A stretch of DNA of 64,000 bases from Struthio camelus (lineage: Eukaryota; Chordata; Aves; Struthioniformes; Struthionidae): NCBI RefSeq assembly GCF_040807025.1, contig NC_090947.1, positions 5,952,001-6,016,000 of the forward strand. The letters are read 5' to 3'. The notes beneath the pieces are model-generated. The model ran no database searches, was not told the origin of the DNA, and worked only from the letters and a program-made list of their open reading frames with translations. A program made the translations under genes and the position numbers. The first letter of the stretch is position 1; every line of letters starts with the position of its first letter. Below, piece by piece: positions 52,430 to 61,640 of this stretch.

Positions 52430-52700
52430 TTTTTTGCATTGAGGGGAGGAGAGAGAAAGAAAAAAAAAAAAGCCGTATTATGTCAGCGACCTGTAATAAA
52501 TAGCGCCGCAATGAGAAGCGACAGCCTCATTCACCTTGCATCCATGCAGAAATAACGAAAGCTCTCTTCCCATGCTTTGAAAAAAGGAGAAAGAGGAGAA
52601 TTAAAGAAAAGAATTGACCTTGGCTTGCAGTCGCGCTCACGCTAACGGGGAACAGTCTGCTGTCAAGAGATTGAAGTTTGGCTGGCTGTGCTTTGAAGCA
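52430..52700. promoter_or_regulatory. Candidate enhancer-like element beside a T18-type run
   Basis: Directly after a long T run and an A-rich stretch, a mixed-composition block keeps several CpGs in otherwise CpG-poor DNA (AATAGCGCCGCAATGAG, AGTCGCGCTCACGCTAACG). It also carries GACAG, TGCATCCATGCA and TAATAAAT motifs. Retained CpGs in an intron suggest local hypomethylation or constraint. No alignment was available. Confidence 0.25.
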
Positions 52701-54639
52701 GTGTAAAGTCCATCCGTGGCTTTTTTTTTGTGTCCCACAGGCTGCTTGGGCACGTAGATAGCCGAACCCTTAATTAGCAAAGGATAGAGGTTTCAGAGGC
52801 TTAAGTGTTTTAATGCAAAAAAAAGATAAAAAGGTTTATACGGTAGCAAGGCACCGTGTAGTCAAGCCACTTCTCTGCAAGCTGTTTTTTATTTTATTTT
52901 ATTTCCTTGGGTTGTCACCATTTATTGCAAAGCTCAGGTAATTTAGAAGCTCTCTTGTAAAATAAAGTAGATCCCAAATTAAAAGGAAAAAAATGTAAGA
53001 GACACTTAAGAGGGCTAATGGAAGAGAGACCATTGAAAATTTACTTCTGAGCATCTGTCTGTCGTCCCGAAGTAATTAGGGTTCTTGGCCCTACCACTCA
53101 CTGAGCGGAGGAGGTACGTGGGCCCAAGGGCAGCCAAATTGCCCTAGGTCGTCTTTGCTTCCTCGGGGCTCCTTTAATTGAGAAAAATCCAGGTCGTGCT
53201 GCCCCTTGCTTTCTGCTGCGTGAGGGAGCTGGGGTGAGGTGGGAGCTTTTGTGAAGAGGAGGAGGTGGAGAGAGTTACGAAGGCCTGATGCAAAGGGGCC
53301 GCTCGTGCCTCGCACAAGGAAGCGTGCGCAATGCCTGCACTCAGTCTGGTGGCTCTGGCCTCCAGGTAGAGGGAAGTAATAGGTATAGTCCCAAATATTT
53401 AGGCTGCAAAAGACAGCTGCTGGCAGTATGTTAGTGAAATCCTGACGGAAGAGGTACTGGGGGAGCTGTAATCCCAAGGGCCGTGATGCCTGGAGCTTTA
53501 GATTATTTCTCAGTATGCAGAACTGTCCATGTCATTTTTGAAGCACCGTTTTGGGGTTTTCCCTCTCCCCCTCGTTTCTGGTGGCTGCAGGCCTTCTGCG
53601 AAGTATATCATTTCCATTTAGCTGTGCCGTCTCCTTAAAAATTGCACTTGCCTCTGTGAGGCTTTCAGATGCATTGCTCGAGTTTGCCATTTCCCACTGA
53701 TCAGCAGTGGAGAAGCTCCTCGGAGGACTCGGTAGCTCCCCAGGCGTCAGCATGGTGCCCTGTGCTGCTGGTGGCACTGTTGGACCCCAGGGTGCAAGGC
53801 GCATCGGCCATAGCGTTGACGTGAAGCTTGGGGAAGACAGAAATGCAAGAAAGAAAAGTTTTGTGTGTTTTTTTTTTGCATAAATTTAAATACAAGAAGA
53901 GTGGGGTGCTTAACTCTTTCTTCTTGCACTTACCAAGTTCCAGGAGATTGAAAGATTTAAAGTAAGAGCAATTCTTGCCCTACATTTATTTCCTTGGGTA
54001 ATGTTTCTCGCAATAGTTCCATTATGATGAATTCATTTGATGTTTGCTCTGTAAGCTGTGCAAATAATGAAGTCATTTAGTATTCCTGGGGACGCTGTGT
54101 ATACTCCTAGAAGTATTTTATTACAATTTAGCATTAGTTAATGGACAATTGTAATAAACTGTTACACTCGGGTTTCCTCTTATGTTTTTCCGCTGAGTGT
54201 TTTCTTGTTTAACACAGATAGCAATTCGTGCTGTTTTCAATCATATTATACTTAAAGTGGTGGTAACGTATAGCAAAGGAAAGGTGAACACGCGGAGGTG
54301 CTACTTCTGAGATGTGCTATTGCCATTAAACCTATAGTAACTACAGCATAGTGTAACTGGAGTAACTTTAATATTTTGGAGATCTAGGCAGTCTGTTTTT
54401 GTTGAGCTTGGCCTGCAAGTGCCAGAATTTTGAGCATTTGGGCAGATGCAATGTGCTATAACAGAGCAACACGCTGCAACTTGGCTTTTTGAAGAAACCA
54501 AGCTAAAAAAGAATAGAAGAGATTCTTTATGTTGAAGCAGTTTTGTTTTGCACAATGTTTTTTGGCAGGCCAGAACGCTGGGTGGGTCGTCCAGTTAGCG
54601 AACTGTTCCTTCCAGTGCTTCGTTGTTAAGCGTTTGTTA

Positions 54640-54835
54640 ATTAACATTTAACAACTGGGTTATGGTGGAGCGAAGGGAGCCTATCTGAGGGCAATGCAAT
54701 TGACAGATGAATTCATTATGATCAGAGCAACTCTAATGAATGTTAAATTAATTCATAATAACGTGACACTCAAAATCAAATGCTAAGCATATTGTTAATA
54801 ATTAGATAGACTTTTACTTTCTCTGAGTTTAATAT
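54640..54835. promoter_or_regulatory. TAAT-dense candidate regulatory element
   Basis: Within about 190 bp there are many TTAAT/ATTA cores, for example in GTTAATTAAC, ATGAATTCATTATG, TTAAATTAATTC and GTTAATAATTAG. This density suits homeodomain binding but also simply reflects AT richness. Confidence 0.2.
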
Positions 54836-55527
54836 TATTTCTTCCTATTTGTGCGTGCTGTGGGTAACCTGAGAAGGGCTAGCTTTCTCATATGTATCTT
54901 TATACACTGATAATTCCAGCCTTTTACATTTGCACATAGCTTAATTACCTGTCTCTCTTTTTCACAGATACTAGATGCACGAGTATGAAAGCGGGGAAGT
55001 TGATGTAAATATATATAATTTATAATGAGGGGTCTGTAGTGGAGACTAGGTAGCTGCAGGTTGTTCCATAGAGAGGCTGTGTAATTCCTGGGGCTGGTCT
55101 CTTGCTTGCCCTCTTTCAGGAGAGAAAAGGGAGGGAGAAAAACATCCAATGTTCCTGTGCTGCTGATTAATGCAATATCTGTGGTTGCAATTCTCACAGT
55201 TATTTGAGAACTCAAGGTGACTTTTTTTGAAGTGCTAGATGTAGTTTTTAGCTTTTTAGAAAAATTTTTGCCTAACATGCCCTGCAGTGTCAGGGGGCGT
55301 GCTGTGGTCCTGGGCAGCACGTTGAAGGGCAAGTGTTTTGGGTTGGTTTCACGTGGCTGGGGGCGGGAGGTTGGCGAAATGGTTTTTGCGCTGACCGCGG
55401 CTGTGTAAGAAAGCTGCACTTCAGGGAGAGCGCCGGGGCATGTTTCGGCGGGCGACAAGCGCCTCGGAGGGGGGATTCTCCGCCTTTGCCTCTTGAGAGG
55501 GGAGGCTTCTTTGGGCTGCGCCTCCAA
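54835..55527 (-). other. Unexplained 230-codon open frame
   Basis: A minus-strand frame of 230 codons lies in DNA of only moderate GC content, where frames this long are rare by chance. The predicted product is basic and rich in Ser, Thr, Arg and Lys, with no signal peptide, membrane segment or domain that I recognise. No promoter or splice signals support it, and it would run antisense to the presumed intron. I think chance is the likeliest explanation. Confidence 0.12.
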
Positions 55528-58500
55528 AGGTCATACAATGCTTTGTGTTCTCCCTGACATGACGCAGCGTGACAGGGCAAAGCATTTATCTTGTGTACTT
55601 GTCAGCTTCGTTCTGCCGGCTCCGAAATGATGAAACGCTACTGAATATGCTGCTGCTCGTTTCCTTGAGGGACTTGCACTGATTTGTTTAAAGTGTCGCC
55701 TGCACCCAGTAAATGCTTCATTTATTACAGCTGACACCTGAACGTGTCTGAGGGAAGCGTATCGAGGCATCGCACAAATATTATTTTCTTTATTTGCCGT
55801 TGTTTACTTACGGCCTAATGTAAATGCAGTCCGTAATGATGGATTGCATTCCCTGAGGCTGCCACCTGTGCGCGAGTGTGTTTTGAACTGACGCGGAGCG
55901 ATTTCGGCAAAAGCGTTCCCTTTCAATCAGAAAAACGCATTTTGACTCTTGGTGGGGTCAGCTCAACTGTTAATTATCTTGGTGAGTCACAAATGAGCTC
56001 TCGCCTCAGGAGCTGCGTGTATACTCTTCTCAGACTTCTGCCCATTCCTTGTTCTGATGCCTAAGCGAAAATAAAAATAGACCTCTTGCCGGGAAAAAAA
56101 AAAAAAAAGGTGGTGATGTGACCCTAGTAATTAAAATATTTCAGGTAAAGGTTTTTGGTTTTAATTCCAAGCCTCATGTTAGGCCTTTTTGGGTGTGTGG
56201 TTTTTTTTTTTTTTTACTATTAAGCACTTCTTCATTGTCCCTGAAGGATGAGAACCCTAAATTTCCTCTCTCAGCAAAACAATTGGTGTAAAAATTAGGA
56301 ACATCAAAGAGATGGAGGGAAGTAGTTTGCTTGCAGTACTAATTGCTAGCGTTGTTATGTGTCAAAGTAAAGAATTAAAATGTGATGCCAAGATCTCGGA
56401 AAGGCACTTGCTATGAATTTGAAGTTTAATGTTCTGTTTCTGGAGGGATGCCTACAAAAGCGGAAGAGCTATGGTGCAAAATACGCCTTTTTCTCATTAA
56501 CAGGGGCTCTTTTCATTAGCACTGATGGAAATTGGGAGGGGGGCAAAGTGCAGACAGTTGAAATCTTTCTGTTAGAATAAACTTTTTTTTTTGTTGATAC
56601 ATGATTGAAATACCCCATGCAATTCGATTGCTACTGCTGCTATTAAGCTTGAAGTTAGGGAGCTACCCACATGTCTTTCAGTCTGCAGGTTGAAAGGCCA
56701 TCGCAGAGACCATGCTCTGATGCAGTGCCACTTTGGGGAGAAAAAGGAGCTTTAGAGCAGTAGCTGCCCGCCACACCGGGTGAGGATGCGGCCCAGCCTT
56801 GAATGTAGGTTTAACCCCCAGTGCCAGCTTCCCAGTTGCCTCTGTTTTCGTGTGGACGCAGCTTTTGAGGTCCGTGTTTTCTAAGAAAGCTTCATTGCGG
56901 CAGTATCGTAGTTTCTTGGAATAGGAGCTGCCTCCTCTTATGAGGAAAGCTTCAGCGAGGTGATGAAACGTCCTCTATGTTAACGCCACGCTCCTTAGAA
57001 ATAACCTGCGCCAGCCGTTTCTGTGTTAATATTTCACCGTGGCTAATTTAACAGACAGATGGTGGTCCATATTACGGCATGTGAGTAGGGTTTTTTCCTG
57101 GGCCAAATGATTATCTACCTGGTTTTCAATTAGCAAAGCCTGCCAGTAATCTGGAGTAGGTTTTCTTTTAATTATGCAGCTATTAGCCAGCCTGGAGGGA
57201 GGAGAGAGCTCAACTGCATGGGTGCGTCCTTATTGTGAAAACCCATAAAAACAACTCAAAACCGAGCAGCCATATGATAAGAAAGAGGGAGAACGTGCGC
57301 GTGTCACGGGGAGACAAACATCCAGGCAGCAGGGTGCTGCTAGAGCATCTTTCTGCGGGCATGATCGTTAATAAATAGCTTTAAAATGCCTGGCTGGCAG
57401 GTTGCGGCGCACAGCTTGCGAAACTCCCGGTTTGGCTGTGGGCTGCCCGGGTGCTTATTTTTAGCTCACTGGATTTCAATATTTGAACGAGGCAAACACA
57501 GAAAGCAAGCCAGCCCCGAACAAAACCGTAGTGATTCTTCGGAGGACCCCGGCGACTCCCTGTTTTGTTGCACGCGGGGCCAGGAGCTTGCTTGACACCG
57601 AGGAGCAGAAACGTGCGGTGTTGGCTGGTTTACGAAGTTTTTAGTTGTCAACTCGTTTCCTATCCCAGCTAATAACAGTCAAGAATAACTTTAGACATCT
57701 CATTTTCCCTTTGAGCCTCGCGTTTAAATCACGAGGTGCTCCCTTCATCTGCATTGTTTCTTCAAGCTTGTCTTCCTCTGTGGATCAGTCTTTTCTTTAA
57801 TTCTTTTTCCTTTTTTCCTTTTTTTTCGGTGATGAGACTGTTCATCTTCCCTCTGCTCAGTCGCTACCAGAATCCACTCTCCCGTCCCCCTTCGAGAAAG
57901 GGGGAGGCTGAAAGCACTTCGCGCTTCGACTAGCTAATGATGAGGTTGGGTCTCCTTTGGGATGGAAATATTGATGCCGCGTCATGAAATGTGAGGTCTG
58001 TCTTTGCTTTGGGTGACTCCGATAATGAAAGAACGTAACTGATCATAATTGGCCCTGCAAAGCATATGTAATCTGGGAAAAGCCACTGCCCTAAAGGCAG
58101 CAGAAGTATGCGATAGGAGCAATAAGCGGGAAGGAGGAGCTGCAACAGCCCAGGCTACTTCTGGAGAAGTATTTAGGGATACTTTGGGGAGCCGTTAAAG
58201 ACAGTGAGCATTTGGTTGTGGTTCGCTGTGTTTTGATTCCGTGTTGTTGTGTAGCACGCTCAGTAAAAGTATTTCAGGTTTCACTAAGCCTGAGAATAAA
58301 GGCAATCAGCTGGGCTGGGCAGCAGCAGAGCAGGAAAAACAGAGGCTCTGCACCTTGTTTAGGAAGATTATCCTCTCCCCGCGTCCCCGCCTGGCCTTCC
58401 CCCGTGAAGCACTTCACCGTGAAACACAGGTGTGAGTGGTGCTGTTCCCGTTTTTCTGGGTTGGGACCTGAAATTCAGCTCTGCTAGAGATGAGGTGTGA

Positions 58501-58600
58501 GAGACAGGAGGTGCAGCCAGGCTGGAGGACCTCCATTGCTGTGGAAGTGCCGTTATAAAGAGGACACTCATCGGAGAGTAACACAGAGCGAGGGCTGATG

Positions 58601-58820
58601 GGTCAGGCGGGCTGCGAGACTGTCAGAGCACTAGCTGATGCTGTGATGGAAGGCTTGGTCTAGGGGAAAAGCTAGGACAACAGGTTTTATTGGGCAGTGG
58701 GTGTAAGGTGTCAGTCACCTGTGCTTTCTGTGACCCCGGCCAGCCTGGGGAAACCTCCTGCTGCCCCAGTTTAACACCCTGGCGGAGGGCTAACAGGTGC
58801 CCTGGGCTGTTACCTGTCAA
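58601..58820. other. Sequence upstream of the heat-shock-type promoter
   Basis: No gene is recognised. The segment is moderately GC-rich and leads into the promoter core. I checked it for the start of an LTR and did not find a convincing TG...CA boundary with a matching partner. Confidence 0.4.
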
Positions 58821-58827
58821 TCATGCG

Positions 58828-58955
58828 GAATGTTCCAGAAGGAGGGCGGGTCTGCACGGGCTCGGGAGCGGACCAATAAGAGCGGGGTCCAGACAAATTC
58901 GACCAATCACTTGCCTCCAGTCCCAAAGCGGGGGGGGGGGGGGTAGCTATAAAAG
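58828..58955 (+). promoter_or_regulatory. Heat-shock-type promoter: HSE, Sp1 box, two CCAAT boxes, TATA box
   Basis: A perfect three-unit heat-shock element (GAA 58,828-58,830, TTC 58,833-58,835, GAA 58,838-58,840, each two bases apart) lies next to GGGCGGG (58,844-58,850). CCAAT boxes in + orientation follow at 58,873-58,877 and 58,903-58,907. A run of 14 G (58,930-58,943) precedes TATAAAAG (58,948-58,955). This order and spacing match promoters bound by HSF1, Sp1, NF-Y and TBP, as in avian and mammalian HSP genes. It predicts transcription to the right starting near 58,978. No heat-shock protein frame follows. An LTR promoter is the main alternative, but no poly(A) signal, primer binding site or retroviral frame was seen nearby. 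Confidence 0.65.
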
Positions 58956-59355
58956 GGGCATGTGCTGTGGCAGCTGCGGTTTCTTGTGGTGTCGGTGGGT
59001 GGGAGAGCGGGAGGGAGGGGAATTCACTGAAGCGGCTGGGGAAGGAGCCGCCTCGGCGGCCTTTTCCAAGGCTCGAAAACACCAGGCGGCTTGTTTCAAG
59101 GCTTCTCGCCGAGTGAAAATCTCCTCCTCGGAAGGCGCAGCCAGTGCTGCCAGGCCCCCTGGCCTGGGACGCTGGGTCAGGCAGCTGGGGATTCCCCCCC
59201 CCCACCTCAACTTCGGTGGGCAGATGAGTCCCCCCCCGAGAAGGAATGGAGGTGGTGCACTGACTGAGCGCGGCCCCCTCACCTTGTGCAGCGTGCGTGG
59301 TGGCAGCATGCTGCCCGGTGCAGCCTGCTGAGGAGCCCCTGGGCTTGAAGTGGCA

Positions 59356-59375
59356 CCCCCCCCCCCCCCCCCCCC
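59356..59375. repeat. 20-base C run
   Basis: Twenty C residues lie in the leader of the proposed transcript and could form an i-motif or, as RNA, bind poly(C)-binding proteins. Runs of this length are often miscounted. Confidence 0.9.
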
Positions 59376-59452
59376 GCATGGCCTGCTTATCCCTTCCCCC
59401 TCCCTTCCCCAATGCCTTCTCGCGTAACCACCAGGTACCTTTCTTTATTGGC

Positions 59453-59640
59453 TTACGTGTGTGTATATGTGTGTGTGAGTATATATGTATTTGCAAATAC
59501 TGTAATTATTCCTGTTCCATGTTATGTATGGAGTTGAATGTGTAGTTACTAATTGTATGTTGTTACTGTTGTTGTTATTACTAGTTCTTAATTGTTACTA
59601 CTATTGGTGATGCATGTTAAACTTTGTTATTGGTTTTGGG
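59453..59640. repeat. TG-rich and TTR-rich simple sequence
   Basis: An interrupted (TG)n/(TA)n tract is followed by repeated TTGTT, TTACTA and TTGTTATTA words up to the promoter-distal side of the array. It is degenerate simple sequence, not coding. Confidence 0.6.
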
Positions 59641-59790
59641 CTGTTAATTGTGAACCCGGTCGTAAGTGACAGGGACGCCTTCGCCACCATCCTGAACTTT
59701 TCCTGAAACATGGAGTGCTGTGGGGAGCAGAGCGTCAGGATGCTCTGTGGTTGGCTCAGTCACCCCTCCCAGGTGTCCTGTGACACGTGC

Positions 59791-60827
59791 TCTTTTTTCT
59801 TTCTTTTTTCTTTCTTTTTTCTTTCTTTTTTCTTTCTTTTTTCTTTCTTTTTTCTTTCTTTTTTCTTTCTTTTTTCTTTCTTTTTTCTTTCTTTTTTCTT
59901 TCTTTTTTCTTTCTTTTTTCTTTCTTTTTTCTTTCTTTTTTCTTTCTTTTTTCTTTCTTTTTTCTTTCTTTTTTCTTTCTTTTTTCTTTCTTTTTTCTTT
60001 CTTTTTTCTTTCTTTTTTCTTTCTTTTTTCTTTCTTTTTTCTTTCTTTTTTCTTTCTTTTTTCTTTCTTTTTTCTTTCTTTTTTCTTTCTTTTTTCTTTC
60101 TTTTTTCTTTCTTTTTTCTTTCTTTTTTCTTTCTTTTTTCTTTCTTTTTTCTTTCTTTTTTCTTTCTTTTTTCTTTCTTTTTTCTTTCTTTTTTCTTTCT
60201 TTTTTCTTTCTTTTTTCTTTCTTTTTTCTTTCTTTTTTCTTTCTTTTTTCTTTCTTTTTTCTTTCTTTTTTCTTTCTTTTTTCTTTCTTTTTTCTTTCTT
60301 TTTTCTTTCTTTTTTCTTTCTTTTTTCTTTCTTTTTTCTTTCTTTTTTCTTTCTTTTTTCTTTCTTTTTTCTTTCTTTTTTCTTTCTTTTTTCTTTCTTT
60401 TTTCTTTCTTTTTTCTTTCTTTTTTCTTTCTTTTTTCTTTCTTTTTTCTTTCTTTTTTCTTTCTTTTTTCTTTCTTTTTTCTTTCTTTTTTCTTTCTTTT
60501 TTCTTTCTTTTTTCTTTCTTTTTTCTTTCTTTTTTCTTTCTTTTTTCTTTCTTTTTTCTTTCTTTTTTCTTTCTTTTTTCTTTCTTTTTTCTTTCTTTTT
60601 TCTTTCTTTTTTCTTTCTTTTTTCTTTCTTTTTTCTTTCTTTTTTCTTTCTTTTTTCTTTCTTTTTTCTTTCTTTTTTCTTTCTTTTTTCTTTCTTTTTT
60701 CTTTCTTTTTTCTTTCTTTTTTCTTTCTTTTTTCTTTCTTTTTTCTTTCTTTTTTCTTTCTTTTTTCTTTCTTTTTTCTTTCTTTTTTCTTTCTTTTTTC
60801 TTTCTTTTTTCTTTCTTTTTTCTTTCT
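59791..60827. repeat. Minisatellite: about 94 copies of the 11-bp unit CTTTCTTTTTT
   Basis: The unit is C-TTT-C-TTTTTT. Row-by-row comparison at 660-base offsets (60 units) shows the same phase at the start, middle and end, so there is no visible insertion, deletion or substitution over 1,037 bp. The + strand is pure pyrimidine and the - strand pure purine. Eleven is not a multiple of three, so three units make an 11-residue period in every frame (Phe/Leu/Ser on +, Lys/Glu/Arg on -). No frame contains a stop, which produces spurious frames of 360-550 codons. Perfect homogeneity implies recent expansion or correction, or an artefact of consensus assembly. Confidence 0.97.
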
Positions 60828-61640
60828 GGCTGTGTGCAAAGCCGTGGCATGTGGAGAACATTGTCACAGATCCTCCATTTGTTGCTTTGTGTAACCCTTT
60901 AGGGTTCATCCTCTGCAAAAACTCTCCTGATGGAGTAAACAGTTGTTCGTTGATGCAGTTTACAGCGCATGAGAAAGCGGTGGCAAGTGGTGCTTTGCTG
61001 AGAAATGCAAGCTTGGTTGCTGAGGGCCAACCATGGTACAAGGCGCCTTTTCATCCGTGTGAGTTGAGGGCAAGGTTTGGAGAGGTGGCCTACAGCTCCC
61101 GAGGAAGTTGGGGTGGGTTGGTAGCGGCACTACTCGCCGTTAAGTTTAGCAGTTTGGTCCAAGCGTTAACTTTGGTTATCCATTTTGCACAAGCTGTACA
61201 AGGTACAAGGATCTGGTCAAAGTGGAAGAACAGGGCGCTTTTTGCTACAGTGGATTTAACCCATTTTGCTTTGCAGTATATAGGTCCAGCGGCTCCGAAG
61301 AGGGCTTGCATCACACTGTCAACAAGGTCAAGGTCTTCCTTGATCAACAAGGAAGAGTCTCAGAATTAAAGCTGAGTTGTTACTTGAGATTTAAAAAAAA
61401 GTAAGTAGCCTAGGATGTTTTGTCCTTTTTTTTTTTTTTTTTGGGTCTTTGGACCGACAAACAATTTCCAAGGGATGAAAACCATTGCATGAATGATTTT
61501 GAATTTCTGAGGAATGGTGATGTTGAAAACAAAATTGTCGAAGAGACCTGAAGGTGGATGAGAAGAGCTTTCTAGAATGGCTCGGTTGTAACTCCAGAAA
61601 GAAATTGCACTGGCCGCTACTACGTTCGTCATAATGTTGA
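60828..61640. other. Downstream flank of the array, including an exon-like block
   Basis: Unique sequence of ordinary composition. The block 61,277-61,399 is bounded by TTTTGCTTTGCAG on the left and GTAAGTAG on the right, both good splice signals. It has one fully open frame within it (reading YRSSGSEEGL... to a basic end). I do not recognise this peptide, and the phase does not prove a link with the exon at 36,165. Minus-strand frames of 86-88 codons also occur here; I considered but could not support an endogenous retroviral origin. Confidence 0.3.
61365..61370 (+). terminator. Possible poly(A) signal ATTAAA
   Basis: ATTAAA, the commonest variant of AATAAA, is followed after about 40 bases by GTTTTGTCC and a long T run. 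This arrangement could end the proposed array transcript near 61,385-61,400. T runs are frequent in this window, so the association may be accidental. Confidence 0.25.

Larger units (their letters stand above)
37151..58600 (+). other. Probable intron 1 interior, non-coding
   Basis: After the CpG island the sequence returns to ordinary composition with unique DNA, A/T and G/C homopolymers and few repeats. I found no exon that continues the signal-peptide frame in a convincing way. A small CpG-rich patch lies at about 38,540-39,010 just after a 20-base C run. Several AT-rich, TAAT-rich segments that look like enhancers are listed separately. Assigning this stretch to intron 1 assumes that the gene starting at 36,165 extends past the window. 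Confidence 0.5.
58978..61395 (+). ncRNA. Hypothetical stress-inducible repeat-containing non-coding RNA
   Basis: This unit is inferred from its ends. The left end is the predicted start about 30 bp after the TATA box. The right end is an ATTAAA poly(A)-type signal at 61,365-61,370, followed by an A-rich stretch and a T/GT-rich downstream element (61,411-61,445). Between them lie a GC-rich leader, C runs (10 C at 59,194; 20 C at 59,356), a TG-rich segment (59,455-59,490) and the 1,037-base pyrimidine array. ATGs in the leader open only short frames (for example at 59,308 and 59,379). The long frames across the array exist because its unit has no stop in any frame. As RNA the array would offer hundreds of CUUUC/UUUCUU motifs of the kind bound by PTBP1. 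Splicing, for example from CAG|GTACCT near 59,433, could remove the array. No expression evidence is available. Confidence 0.25.

Noticed and set aside
56889..56912. Short match to U4 snRNA (GGCAGTATCGTAG)
   Set aside because: Only 13 bases agree with my memory of U4. The following stem and Sm-site regions do not match, so a U4 gene or pseudogene is not supported.
56955..57040. TGATGA-like box C that might begin a C/D snoRNA
   Set aside because: No box D (CTGA) with a closing terminal stem occurs at the proper distance.
59644..61369. Several reading frames of 359-549 codons on both strands around 60 kb
   Set aside because: They are translations of the 11-bp simple repeat, which has no stop codon in any frame. 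The peptides are pure Phe/Leu/Ser or Lys/Glu/Arg periodic sequence, and all frames are open simultaneously.
58621..61640. Endogenous retrovirus or solo LTR around the heat-shock-type promoter
   Set aside because: CCAAT and TATA boxes fit an LTR, but I found no paired LTR, primer binding site, AATAAA shortly after the TATA box, target-site duplication or gag/pol/env motif. It remains the main alternative to be tested by a repeat-library search.
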